58,706 nucleotides of DNA from Peptococcaceae bacterium 1198_IL3148 (lineage in GTDB: Bacteria; Bacillota; Desulfotomaculia; Desulfotomaculales; Desulfohalotomaculaceae): the NCBI GenBank assembly GCA_036763105.1, contig JBAIYS010000015.1, positions 1 to 58,706 on the forward strand, given 5' to 3'. The position numbers and the translations under genes were made by a program. Shown in pieces: positions 18,248 to 27,015 of the stretch (position 1 is the stretch's first letter; every line of letters starts with the position of its first letter). The notes beneath the pieces were generated by a model that worked only from the letters and a program-made list of their open reading frames with translations, was not told the origin of the DNA and searched no databases.

Positions 18248-19387
18248 ATGGCCAAAATCATTGGCATCAAAGGTAAGCAACTGAGCGGAAAGCCAGTGTT
18301 TTACTATTACCAACAACAATTTGATTATAAAGGCGAAAGAAAAAGTCGCACCGGATTTATCTGTGGAGTTAAGCTGGAACACTACGATAAAGGGATTATT
18401 CTACCCCACCAAGAGATATTGCCAAATATAAGTGATGAACGGTTGGCGCTGTTAAAAAATTCTGGGGACAACATCGGCCCAGTGCTGGGACTTTATAACG
18501 ACTTTGCCGGCAGCATTGACCAGCTAATTCAACAGGCTGCTGGCGCCAATGTAGACGTGCAGTTCACAGATGCAGATGGCGCAATCCACAGCTTAACAGC
18601 AATTAATGACGACGCAGTCATCCAACAAGTGCAACAACAAATGGAGCGGCAACGGATTTTTATTGCCAATGGCCACCACAGTTATGATGCCGCTTTGCGC
18701 TATGCCCAAGAAAATCCCCAGGCCAACTACATAACAATGGCACTAATGAACCTGTATGACCCCAATTTAATTATTTTACCGGTACATCGGTTGATTAAAG
18801 ACGTGCCTGACCTTGACGTGGATAAATTTATGCAGCAACTTAGGGAAGATTATGTGGTTGAACCCTTTAATGTTAATCAAAGCGGAGAAAACATTGAGGA
18901 ATTTATGCAAGCACTTTATCATCGGGGCGGATTTGATTACGGCTTAGGAATTGAACACTGCCGCACCTTTGGCCTATACACCGGCAATGGCCAAGGGTAT
19001 CTGGTGACCTTGGAAAGTGAAACCACCATGGATCAATTAATGCCCAAAGAAGGCTACTCGCTGGCGTTACAAGGAATAGATGTATTTGTACTCCACTACA
19101 CCGTTTTGCAACGACTGTTGGGCATTGGCAGGCAAAACCAAGCCGAAACCGCAGAACAAAAACATCAGAAAGCCGATACCAATATCAAAAGGGCCAGCGT
19201 TGTCTACACCAGAAAAGAAATCGAGGCCCTAAGGAAAGTGGACAGTGGGCAATGTCAACTGGCATTTCTCCTCAACCCAGTGGTATTCGACGAATTTACC
19301 GCGGTAGCCATCGGTGGAGAACTGATGCCACCAAAAAGCACCTATTTCTACCCTCCGTTGCCGGCAGATTTGCTAAAGAAACTATAA
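18248..19387 (+). CDS. DUF1015 family protein, N-terminally short
   Basis: 379 residues from ATG 18248 (GAAAGGATG upstream); three further in-frame residues are possible. The DUF1015 core is clear: RTGFICGV...HYDKGIILPHQEILP, then the family motif as IANGHHSYDAALRYA, then LILPVHRLIKD. The usual 70-80 residue N-terminal part, with its PPYDV motif, is missing: the protein enters near where the family has the Y-x-Y strand. The function of DUF1015 is unknown. The missing part could mean a divergent short form or loss of the 5-prime end; there is no reading of the missing part in the 19 bases upstream, which are the mazG gap. Confidence 0.82.
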   Translation: MAKIIGIKGKQLSGKPVFYYYQQQFDYKGERKSRTGFICGVKLEHYDKGIILPHQEILPNISDERLALLKNSGDNIGPVLGLYNDFAGSIDQLIQQAAGANVDVQFTDADGAIHSLTAINDDAVIQQVQQQMERQRIFIANGHHSYDAALRYAQENPQANYITMALMNLYDPNLIILPVHRLIKDVPDLDVDKFMQQLREDYVVEPFNVNQSGENIEEFMQALYHRGGFDYGLGIEHCRTFGLYTGNGQGYLVTLESETTMDQLMPKEGYSLALQGIDVFVLHYTVLQRLLGIGRQNQAETAEQKHQKADTNIKRASVVYTRKEIEALRKVDSGQCQLAFLLNPVVFDEFTAVAIGGELMPPKSTYFYPPLPADLLKKL

Positions 19388-19418
19388 AGCAATTTTGATT
19401 CTGAATTTAATGCTCTAT

Positions 19419-19457
19419 AATTTTAAAAGGGCTTTTGCAAAAAGCCCTTTTAAAATT
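19419..19457. terminator. Two-way intrinsic terminator between DUF1015 gene and fliY
   Basis: An 18-bp near-perfect palindrome (arms 19419-19436 and 19440-19457) is A-rich on one flank and T-rich on the other, so it can end transcription from both sides. It closes the plus-strand pair and the long flagellar run. An AT-repeat copy overlaps its right arm (to 19480). Confidence 0.85.
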
Positions 19458-19484
19458 CAAAATTCCTAATTCATAATTAGCTAT

Positions 19485-20648
19485 CTACTTGGCTAGGCGC
19501 TTTATTCTTTCTTCGGGGCTAATGATATTAGTTATCTTGACCCCAAAGTTTTCATTTACTACCACCACTTCACCTTCGGCAACCAAAGTGCCGTTGACCA
19601 AAATCTCCACCGGTTCATCGGCTAAGGACTGTAATTCCACCACTGAACCTGGGCCTATAGCCAAAACATCTCTAATTGGTTGCTTGGTTCTGCCCAGCAC
19701 CACCGATACCTGTAACGGAATGTCCAGTATCAAGTCCAGGTTGCGGGGTGGTGGTGATGCAGACATTTGACTATTCTGTGCTGTTTTCACTGGTTGTGTC
19801 GGCGGCGGTTTTACCGGCGCCGTCTCCTTCATTGGTGCCGGTTGATTATCGCTCTCAGCCAATGAATTAATCAGTTGGCTAATCTCATCGTCGGACATTA
19901 CATCTTCACTGATGGTTTCCGCCGGAGCAGGCTCTTCATACTCCGTGTCATTTAAGCTGGACAGCAACAAGTCGGCCTCTTCTTTGGCGGTGTCCACACT
20001 CAGCACCTGCATGATTTCTGTATCCACCAAATCGCCAATGGTCATATGGAAAGAAACAATCACCAGGTTATCATCATCTGCATGGTTGGATAACACATCA
20101 TTTTGTTCAGTATCAGCTAAGTCATTTAATAACGCCGATACCGGCGGTGAAATGTTCACTGGCTTTTGAAACATCTGGGCCAATGAAGTTGAGGCGGTGC
20201 CAATCATCATGTTCATTGCTTCGGAAGCTGCACTAATTTCCATTTCGGACAGTTCCGTTTGCTGGGGATTGCCGTCTCCCCCCATCATTAAGTTGGCAAT
20301 AACCAGTGCATCCCTTACCTTCATTACCAAGACGTTAAAACCACTGAGCCCTTCCACAAACTCAACCTTGATCACCAGATATGGTATATTAAAACTGGCC
20401 AGCAAATCCTTCTTGTTAGATATCCACACCCGGGGACTGGTAATGTTAACCTTTTGGCTCAGTAATTCTGATAGTGTGGTGGAGGCAGATCCCATGGATA
20501 TATTACCAATTTCGCCCAAAGCGTCCTTTTCATCATCTGAAAGCACATCATTGGGTTGTGTCACTTGTTCTGCGGAGGCACCACCAGCCATTTGATTGCC
20601 CATTAACAAATCAATTTCTTCTTGGTTTAGCAGTTTATCACTTGTCAA
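19485..20648 (-). CDS. fliY: Flagellar switch phosphatase FliY
   Basis: C-ring protein that both forms the switch and dephosphorylates CheY-P. 387 residues: a short N-terminal peptide (LLNQEEIDLLM, a CheY-binding type helix shared with FliM), a CheC-like domain with two E-x-x-N sites (GEIGNISMGSAS and SEAMNMMIGTAS), a proline-rich linker near 255-290, and a C-terminal FliN/SpoA domain (VVLGRTKQPIRDVLAIGPGS). TTG at 20648 is the start, with GGAGGAGG upstream; it overlaps fliM by 11 bases. Last gene of the run. Confidence 0.95.
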   Translation of the reverse strand: MTSDKLLNQEEIDLLMGNQMAGGASAEQVTQPNDVLSDDEKDALGEIGNISMGSASTTLSELLSQKVNITSPRVWISNKKDLLASFNIPYLVIKVEFVEGLSGFNVLVMKVRDALVIANLMMGGDGNPQQTELSEMEISAASEAMNMMIGTASTSLAQMFQKPVNISPPVSALLNDLADTEQNDVLSNHADDDNLVIVSFHMTIGDLVDTEIMQVLSVDTAKEEADLLLSSLNDTEYEEPAPAETISEDVMSDDEISQLINSLAESDNQPAPMKETAPVKPPPTQPVKTAQNSQMSASPPPRNLDLILDIPLQVSVVLGRTKQPIRDVLAIGPGSVVELQSLADEPVEILVNGTLVAEGEVVVVNENFGVKITNIISPEERIKRLAK

Positions 20649-21633
20649 AACAACATGCCTCCTCCGTTAATGATACCACCTGTACCGCCAGCTTTTTGCC
20701 AATGGTTCCAGCCTGTACCTTAAACTTCAAATGATCTTGTACATACAAGTCAAAGTCTTGATTCTGCGGGCGGTCAAGAATCAACACATCCCCCGACTGC
20801 AGTTCTAAAAACTCCTTAACGTTAATACTGCCTTTACCCACTTCCACACTTAAATCCACATCTGAACAATTAAGCCAATTTTCCAATGCATCCAAATCCT
20901 CCGGCTCCCGCTCTTGATAGATTTGACTAAACTGGTTAACCGAAAACTTTGATAACACCGGTTCTAAGAATGAATAGGGAAAACACAGGTTTAATAAGCC
21001 CCTGTTTTCATCACACACGTTGGTGGCAAAGGTAATCACCAAAACAATCTCATTGGGTGACAACATTTGATGCAGGTGGGGGTTGCTTTCCAAAGACACA
21101 ATATTGGCGTTCCCTTTAATAATATCCTTCCAAATTACGCTTAACTGGTCCAAAATCTTTTCCAAGAGTTTTCTAGCCACAGAAAGTTCAATATCCGTTA
21201 ACTCCCGCAGCTTATCCGGCACCTCTCCCACGCCGCCTAACTGTAAGTCTATTAACGGCATCAAGAAATAAGGGTTGGTCTCCATCACTGCGTTACCCTT
21301 ATGGGAAGTATAGTTAAAAACTGTCAGCAGCGTGGGGCTAACCATTGAGCGAGTGAATTCTTCATAGGTAAATTGACCCACCGAAGCCACTGCAATATTA
21401 ATGTTAGAGTGTAGAAAACCAGATAAAAAGTTAGTTAATAACCTAGCATAACTGTCATGTAAAACATGCAATGTGCGCAGATGTTCCTTAGAAAACTTGT
21501 TGGGCCGCCGAAAGTCGTAGGTTTTAAGCTTCTGTTGCGCTACATCCTTTTCAATTTCTTCTGCGGTCACCTTACCGGACGATAAACTATCTAATAATGA
21601 ATCAATTTCTGCTTGGGATAGCACATCTTTCAC
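20638..21633 (-). CDS. fliM: Flagellar motor switch protein FliM
   Basis: C-ring component that binds CheY-P. The N-terminus carries LSQAEIDSLL, followed by KTYDFRRPNKFSKEHLRTL at the start of the middle domain and a C-terminal SpoA domain (ELQSGDVLILD). 331 residues, normal. The start is GTG at 21633 with AGGGGGAAG upstream. The 3-prime end overlaps fliY, the usual pairing in Firmicutes. Confidence 0.96.
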   Translation of the reverse strand: MKDVLSQAEIDSLLDSLSSGKVTAEEIEKDVAQQKLKTYDFRRPNKFSKEHLRTLHVLHDSYARLLTNFLSGFLHSNINIAVASVGQFTYEEFTRSMVSPTLLTVFNYTSHKGNAVMETNPYFLMPLIDLQLGGVGEVPDKLRELTDIELSVARKLLEKILDQLSVIWKDIIKGNANIVSLESNPHLHQMLSPNEIVLVITFATNVCDENRGLLNLCFPYSFLEPVLSKFSVNQFSQIYQEREPEDLDALENWLNCSDVDLSVEVGKGSINVKEFLELQSGDVLILDRPQNQDFDLYVQDHLKFKVQAGTIGKKLAVQVVSLTEEACCFDK

Positions 21634-21668
21634 AGAGCTTCCCCCTTTCCCTACGGCACTAATAGCAC

Positions 21669-22034
21669 CTATCTATTTAATACCCTCTCAATGGCTTGTA
21701 AAATGCGGTCCTGCTGGAATGGCTTAACAATAAAGTCCTTGGCTCCGGCTTGAATGGCCTCCATTACCATGGCCTGCTGGCCCATGGCGCTACACATAAT
21801 GATGTTGGCATTAGGGTTGACAGCGCGAATTGCCTTCACCGCCTGAATGCCGTCCATATCTGGCATGGTTATATCCATGGTTACCAAGTCCGGGTTATGT
21901 TCTTTATACAGTTCTAACGCCACAGCACCATTTTCTGCTTCTCCCACCACTTCAAAGCCGGCCTTAACCACAATATTTTTAATCATCATTCTCATAAATG
22001 CAGCGTCATCTACAATTAAAATTTTCTTACTCAC
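21669..22034 (-). CDS. cheY: Chemotaxis response regulator CheY
   Basis: 121-residue single receiver domain. Acidic pair D9/D10, phosphoacceptor D54 (VTMDITMPDMDG), T/S position 82 (CSAMG) and K104 (FIVKPF) are all in place. GTG start at 22034 with GGAGG upstream. Located between cheC and fliM, so its phosphatases (CheC, FliY) and target (FliM) flank it. Confidence 0.95.
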   Translation of the reverse strand: MSKKILIVDDAAFMRMMIKNIVVKAGFEVVGEAENGAVALELYKEHNPDLVTMDITMPDMDGIQAVKAIRAVNPNANIIMCSAMGQQAMVMEAIQAGAKDFIVKPFQQDRILQAIERVLNR

Positions 22035-22049
22035 TAGCTTTCCTCCTAG

Positions 22050-22679
22050 TTAATTGATTGATAGTCCAAGGGCACTAAATAATTTATTCAGAGACTCATC
22101 TTCAGTAATCATAAAAAAGTGTCCTTTAATATCTTGATGTTCTTCAAATAAAACTGTTTCAATCATTAATATATGGTCTTCGATATAGCCACCAGCCACC
22201 AGCGATGCACTTAAGGTTGCTCCCAACATATCGTAGGCAAACATCGGTACGGTGGGCACCATTTTCAATCCGGTCATGCTGCCAATGGCACTTAGAAATG
22301 ATCCGGTAAGCACGTTGGCAATTTCCTTTACCACCGACTCGCCCATTTCATCCAACTGTTGGGTAGTGCCCTTTTCTAAACCCATCAGCATGTCCACTAG
22401 GTAAAGGGTACTGGCTTGGTTGAATACAAATAATATTTGTGAAGGCACATCGCCATCCACATGCAACGTAGCACAGGCAACAATTTCTTCCAGGCCACCC
22501 ACAAGATTCATGGCATCATCCAGCGACACAAATTTTGTTTGCGGCACTTCCATATCAATTTTTTTATTGACCATTTGTGCCAATGAAGTGGCCGCGTTTC
22601 CTAAACCGATATTACCAATTTCCTTTAACACATCCATGTGCATATCTGTTAATTTATTATTGTCAACGGAGTTCCCCAT
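22050..22679 (-). CDS. cheC: CheY-P phosphatase CheC
   Basis: 209 residues with both CheC active-site motifs: LKEIGNIGLGNAATSLAQM in the N-terminal half and VVKEIANVLTGSFLSAIGSMTG in the second half, each with E-x-x-N. Dephosphorylates CheY-P and is the partner of CheD. ATG at 22679 with AAGGAG upstream. cheD lies two genes upstream, as expected for the CheC-CheD adaptation loop. Confidence 0.94.
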   Translation of the reverse strand: MGNSVDNNKLTDMHMDVLKEIGNIGLGNAATSLAQMVNKKIDMEVPQTKFVSLDDAMNLVGGLEEIVACATLHVDGDVPSQILFVFNQASTLYLVDMLMGLEKGTTQQLDEMGESVVKEIANVLTGSFLSAIGSMTGLKMVPTVPMFAYDMLGATLSASLVAGGYIEDHILMIETVLFEEHQDIKGHFFMITEDESLNKLFSALGLSIN

Positions 22680-22695
22680 TGCATCAACTCCTTCA

Positions 22696-23466
22696 TTAAC
22701 CCATTTTCTTATAAAAGCACGGGGCGGTTTTCGTTAAACCAAGCTCAGCATAATTAAATATTGTTTCGCTACCGCCAATGAACAAATAGCCACCGGGTTT
22801 AAGGGACTGAGAAAATTGACGGTTTAGTTTTTCTTGGGCCTCTCTGGTAAAGTAGATCGTTACATTGCGACAAAGTATTAAATCGTAACCTTTAGGATAT
22901 GGGCTACTCAACAGGTCGTGTTGTTTGTAGGTTACTTTATTTTTAATCTGTTGGTTAATTAAGTATTTATCATTATCCTTGGTAAAATATTTGTTTAGCC
23001 GTTGAGGACTGACGTTTTTTACTATGTCAGCGTTATATACACCCATTTTAGCCTTTTGAATAATGCTTTGATCTAAATCAGTGGCATCGATGCGGTGTTG
23101 TTTATTGGTGGATATTTCCTCCAAAATTATCGCCACCGAATAGGGTTCTGCCCCAATGGAGCAAGCAGCACTCCATATATTTAGTTTAGCATTTTTAACC
23201 AACAGCTCAGGCAACACCTTGGTTTCCAATGTCTGAAACATTTTAGGATCCCGAAAAAATTCTGACACGTTAATGGTCAAATAATCTAAAAAACTTATAT
23301 ATTCGTCCCTACTGCTGGACATTAATTTGAAAAAATCACCATAGTTAGCAATTTTTCTGCGGGCAAGCAGACTATCCAATCGGCGCCTAAGTTGATTTTC
23401 TTTATAACTGTTAAGGTCCAAGCCAAAGTACCTTTGCACTTGATTTCTAAATTCAGCAAATTCCAT
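22696..23466 (-). CDS. cheR: Chemoreceptor methyltransferase CheR
   Basis: SAM-dependent glutamate methyltransferase for receptors. The 256 residues have the N-terminal helical CheR domain (NQLRRRLDSLLARRK), the SAM-binding core IWSAACSIGAEPYSVAI, DATDLDQSII and the LILCRNVTIYF motif. AAGGTGA precedes the ATG at 23466, two bases from the cheD stop. No CheB demethylase lies in this window. Confidence 0.96.
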   Translation of the reverse strand: MEFAEFRNQVQRYFGLDLNSYKENQLRRRLDSLLARRKIANYGDFFKLMSSSRDEYISFLDYLTINVSEFFRDPKMFQTLETKVLPELLVKNAKLNIWSAACSIGAEPYSVAIILEEISTNKQHRIDATDLDQSIIQKAKMGVYNADIVKNVSPQRLNKYFTKDNDKYLINQQIKNKVTYKQHDLLSSPYPKGYDLILCRNVTIYFTREAQEKLNRQFSQSLKPGGYLFIGGSETIFNYAELGLTKTAPCFYKKMG

Positions 23467-23468
23467 CG

Positions 23469-23969
23469 TTAGATCACCTTCAACGGCGTACCAATGGTAC
23501 GTATAGTTACCAAACCGGTATCTAAGTCCAGAATCATCGTCCGTCCTCGGTTTCCCCCCACCTCTTCAGCATGAATTCTGATGCCCAGTTGTTTGAGGAT
23601 GCTGCGAGTCATATCGGCATTCCTTTGACCAATATTCAACACAAATTTTTCATCTAATCCGGAAAACATTTGTGCACCACCGGCTAACTTGGCCTGGATT
23701 CTACTGATCGCAGCTCCAGTCCTTTGCAGTTCTTTTAACATTAGTGGAATGCCTAAATCAGCAAATTTTGCCGGCTTATTGACATTACTAAACTGTCTGC
23801 TGTCCGGTAACATAATATGCAGTAGCCCACCGATCTTTAATTTAGGATCATAAAGTGTCAACCCAACACAGGACCCCAGACCAAGGGTGATAATTTTATT
23901 GGGCGCCGCTGCCGTTTTATAGTCCGCAATGCCAACTTGGATTTCTTTTAATACTTTTGCTGGCTCCAT
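23469..23969 (-). CDS. cheD: Chemoreceptor glutamine deamidase CheD
   Basis: 166 residues. Catalytic Cys34 (LGLGSCVGLTLYD) and His51 (GGLLHIMLPDS) are present, as is the KFADLGIPLM segment. CheD deamidates receptor glutamines and stimulates CheC. ATG at 23969 with GAAGGGAG upstream. Follows flgG by 21 bases. Confidence 0.95.
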   Translation of the reverse strand: MEPAKVLKEIQVGIADYKTAAAPNKIITLGLGSCVGLTLYDPKLKIGGLLHIMLPDSRQFSNVNKPAKFADLGIPLMLKELQRTGAAISRIQAKLAGGAQMFSGLDEKFVLNIGQRNADMTRSILKQLGIRIHAEEVGGNRGRTMILDLDTGLVTIRTIGTPLKVI

Positions 23970-23990
23970 TCATGGCTCCCTTCACAATTT

Positions 23991-24767
23991 TTACTTAGTT
24001 AAATTGTTAGACATTTCCCACATCTCGTCGGCGGTGGTAATGGACCGTGAACCAAAGGAGTGGGCCTTCTGAGCAGTTATCATCCTGGCCATTTCATCTA
24101 CAAAGTCGACGTTTGATTGCTCCAAAAAGCCCTGCCGGATGATACCAGGCACTTCTGGGTTTTTCAAAACCGTTACGTTTTCATTGGCTGCATAAACATT
24201 TTTGCCCAGCGGTGTTAGGTAACTGGGGTTTTCAAAATACTGTAACTTTATTTGGCCAATTTCTTGTTTCTCACCTTGGTATGGCACTGCAATCACCCTG
24301 CCATCCCTTTCTATTTTTAGTTCTTGGGTGCCCGGTGGCACAGTGATATCCGGCATAGAAAAGCCCGCTGGGTTCACTAGTTTGCCGTCTTTATCCACCT
24401 CAAAATCCCCCGCCCGGGAATACACTGTACTGCCATCATAGGGATCGGCCAAAACGAAAAAACCGTGGCCATCTATGGCTAAATCCAAGGATCTACCGGT
24501 TTCTTGCAGTGTCCCTTGGCCAAAGTCCTTTTTAGTCATCATAATCACCCGCATACCACTGCCCACAGCGGGGGTAATCTTGGCATCCGCTTTGGTGGTG
24601 GTACCACTGTCGCTAAGGGCTTGACGCACTGCTTCAGAAAAATCGGTCATGGGCTTGTCTGCTTTATAACCAACGGTGTTAATATTGGCCACATTGTTAC
24701 CCACAGTGGCCATTTGCAATTCTTGTATTTTTAAAGCCGCAGCACCGGATTGTACAGTTTTAAGCAT
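23991..24767 (-). CDS. flgG: Flagellar distal rod/hook-family protein, FlgG-like
   Basis: 258 residues of the FlgE/F/G family: N-terminal MATVGNNVANINTVGYKA, central LDLAIDGHGFFVL, and C-terminal GFLEQSNVDFVDEMARMITAQKAH. Together with the preceding paralogue it matches the FlhO/FlhP pair of Bacillus, which builds the rod and rod-hook junction. ATG 24767 with GAGGTGA upstream. Which of the pair is strictly FlgF or FlgG is by order and similarity, not proven. Confidence 0.88.
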   Translation of the reverse strand: MLKTVQSGAAALKIQELQMATVGNNVANINTVGYKADKPMTDFSEAVRQALSDSGTTTKADAKITPAVGSGMRVIMMTKKDFGQGTLQETGRSLDLAIDGHGFFVLADPYDGSTVYSRAGDFEVDKDGKLVNPAGFSMPDITVPPGTQELKIERDGRVIAVPYQGEKQEIGQIKLQYFENPSYLTPLGKNVYAANENVTVLKNPEVPGIIRQGFLEQSNVDFVDEMARMITAQKAHSFGSRSITTADEMWEMSNNLTK

Positions 24768-24791
24768 TTAATCACCTCACCAATTATCGCT

Positions 24792-25562
24792 TTATCTTAA
24801 TGAACCCAGCTGATTGGCTGCTTTATTTAGCAGTTCATCATGGGCTTGCATTAATCTTTGGCCGGCTTGATAAGTGCGCATTACTTGAATCATATTAGTC
24901 ATTTCCACCGTGGTGTCAACGTTGGAAGATTCTATCACACCCTGCAGCACCTTGGTTTCGGTGCTGGGCAATATTTCTGCCTCTTCGGTGGGGGAGAAGT
25001 ATTTTTCTCCTTCCTTTTTCAACGCCCTGGTGTCTGCAAACTCAACCACACGCAGTGTATACCGCGGCCGGGTTTCACCATCAATGGTCAAGCGACCCTT
25101 CTGGTCAACTTCAAACTTTTTGTCCCCCACTTTAATGGGTCCAGATTCACTTAACAGTTTGTCGCCGCGGGTATTAACCAAATAACCATCCTTATCAACA
25201 TAAAAGGAACTGTCTCGGCTGTAAAACTCCTGCTGGCCCTGTTCAGTTTGCGCCTGTAACACGTAAAAGCCTTTGCCATCCAAAGCCAGATCAGTATATT
25301 CCCCACTGGTGGACAAATCCCCCTGGGTCATGTCAATATAAACCTCAGCCACCGCGCTGCCCATGTTGGATGGCCCCACCGGGGTTAACCCTTTTTGGTT
25401 AGGGCTTTGATGGTGAATTAAAACTTCACCAAAGGTTTCGGTCCTAATCTGATCACTTTTATAACCTTTGCTTTCAACATTGGCCAAGTTACTGGTAATC
25501 AAATCCAACCTAGACTGTTGCACCCCCATACCACTGAGGGTGGTGTATATACCTCTAAACAA
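24792..25562 (-). CDS. flgF: Flagellar rod/hook-family protein, FlgF-like
   Basis: Starts LFRGIYTTLSGMGVQQ with RLDLITSNLANVESKGYKS, then LALDGKGFYVL and the C-terminal GVIESSNVDTTVEMTNMIQVMRTYQ signature. Start is TTG 25562 (256 residues), preceded by AAAGGCGGTGA; the longer open frame to 25649 would overlap sigD by 64 bases and has no ribosome site. Sits 23 bases after sigD. Confidence 0.88.
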   Translation of the reverse strand: MFRGIYTTLSGMGVQQSRLDLITSNLANVESKGYKSDQIRTETFGEVLIHHQSPNQKGLTPVGPSNMGSAVAEVYIDMTQGDLSTSGEYTDLALDGKGFYVLQAQTEQGQQEFYSRDSSFYVDKDGYLVNTRGDKLLSESGPIKVGDKKFEVDQKGRLTIDGETRPRYTLRVVEFADTRALKKEGEKYFSPTEEAEILPSTETKVLQGVIESSNVDTTVEMTNMIQVMRTYQAGQRLMQAHDELLNKAANQLGSLR

Positions 25563-25585
25563 ACTCTCACCGCCTTTAGGCAAAT

Positions 25586-26335
25586 TTACTTCATCATCTG
25601 TTGTAATATTTTTCTTAAGTTTTTGACTGCCCGACTGTGCAATTGACACACTCGAGATTCAGAAACTTCCAACACACTGCCTATTTCCTTTAGAGTTAAC
25701 TCTTCTTGGTAATATAATGCCAACACCAGCCGATCCCGTTCCTTTAGTGTGGCAATGGCATCGGCCAATATTCTTTTATCTTCCAGTTCATCTATAATGG
25801 TCAACGGATCGGGACTATCGTCATCGGCCAGCAGGTCGGTCCGGCGTACAGCATCACCTTCACCGTTGTGTATTTCCTCATCCAATGAATACATTTGGCT
25901 AGCGTTCCATTGCCCGGTGACCTGGCGCAGTTCCTCCAACGTGAGGCCTGCTCCGTTGGCCACTGCCAATTCAGTCACCGGCTCACCACTTTGGGCCAAT
26001 TTTTCCTTTGCTGCTTTAACCGCCTGTTGGCGTTGCCAAATGGTCCGGGGCACCCAATTTTGTCGTCGCAATTCATCAAACATTGCTCCCCGAATGCGGT
26101 GGTAAGCAAAGGTTTCAAAGGCCACCCCCATTGACAAATCAAACTTATCCACCGCCTCTATCAAGCCCATGGTGCCACAACTTTCCAAGTCAGCCTGTTG
26201 CATAAAATAGGGCATCTTGACAGCTAGCCGGCCGGCAATGGTTCTTACTAACGGTAAATAGTTTAATATTAACTTTTCCCGCAACTCAGCACTGGGCTGG
26301 GTGACGTATGCTTGCCAAAGGCTATCATTATCCAT
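25586..26335 (-). CDS. sigD: Flagellar/motility sigma factor (FliA/SigD type)
   Basis: Alternative sigma factor for late flagellar genes. 249 residues: sigma-2 region with DLESCGTMGLIEAVDKFD and FETFAYHRIRGAMFDELRRQNWVPR, sigma-3 region, then sigma-4 with LKERDRLVLALYYQEELTLKEIG. I start at ATG 26335 (GGATGTGA upstream) instead of the 26389 codon, which would overlap the PilZ gene by 41 bases. No anti-sigma FlgM is in the window. Confidence 0.94.
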   Translation of the reverse strand: MDNDSLWQAYVTQPSAELREKLILNYLPLVRTIAGRLAVKMPYFMQQADLESCGTMGLIEAVDKFDLSMGVAFETFAYHRIRGAMFDELRRQNWVPRTIWQRQQAVKAAKEKLAQSGEPVTELAVANGAGLTLEELRQVTGQWNASQMYSLDEEIHNGEGDAVRRTDLLADDDSPDPLTIIDELEDKRILADAIATLKERDRLVLALYYQEELTLKEIGSVLEVSESRVCQLHSRAVKNLRKILQQMMK

Positions 26336-26348
26336 GTTTTCACATCCA

Positions 26349-27002
26349 TTAGCGTTTGCGCAATTGGTCAATTTGCTTTTCAAAGACAAAGGATACTAAT
26401 GTTTCCTCCAGCCACCGGGTGATGTTTAAAAACTTTAGACCAGCATGGTAAAGATTCATCTGTTGATCAATTAACTCACACCGAACCACTTGGCCCTTTA
26501 AAGATATATCCGTTACTCGGTTTTTCTTATTAATGGTAAAATATAAATCTAAAACTTGATTTTTCTGCAACTCGTTTTTGCTCGCTAACCGCATTCCGCC
26601 GGCACTTAAATCTACCGTGGTGCCTTTATATTTTGTTTCATCACCCTGTAAGTAGTACTCCACATCCAACATCATTGGTACCCGCACAAACTCCCGCAAT
26701 TGAATCTTTTTTATGTCCTGTTCTGCCGGGGCACCGATGCGATAAAAATTTAGGACTTCCGTTTCTTTATGTACACCTAAGAAACTGGCTGTAAAGGTAA
26801 AGGCACCATTTTGCGACACATATTTAACATTAATCTGCTCGTGATGCGTTAGTACCAATGGAGTATCTCCTTGGTATGGTATGTCTATATAAATTTCACC
26901 ATTTGTAACATTCTGAATGGTGGAATAAAAGTGCTCGTCTTTGTGGTCATTTACTCTAGTTACTGTAATTTTTTGTCCCAATTTATATTTTTCTACCGCC
27001 AT
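26349..27002 (-). CDS. YcgR/PilZ-domain c-di-GMP receptor (flagellar brake)
   Basis: 217 residues: N-terminal YcgR-type barrel, then a PilZ domain. The c-di-GMP motif is R-x-x-x-R as QLREFVRVP followed by DLSAGGMRL (D-x-S-x-x-G), both intact. Such proteins bind the motor and slow rotation when c-di-GMP is high. Encoded between flhG and sigD, the position of the YpfA/DgrA-type gene in many Clostridia. Confidence 0.9.
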   Translation of the reverse strand: MAVEKYKLGQKITVTRVNDHKDEHFYSTIQNVTNGEIYIDIPYQGDTPLVLTHHEQINVKYVSQNGAFTFTASFLGVHKETEVLNFYRIGAPAEQDIKKIQLREFVRVPMMLDVEYYLQGDETKYKGTTVDLSAGGMRLASKNELQKNQVLDLYFTINKKNRVTDISLKGQVVRCELIDQQMNLYHAGLKFLNITRWLEETLVSFVFEKQIDQLRKR

Positions 27003-27015
27003 ATGTTATATCCCC

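Noticed and set aside
20197-20595. 132-codon plus-strand frame opposite fliY
   Set aside because: Antisense shadow of a clearly real gene, with no ribosome site.
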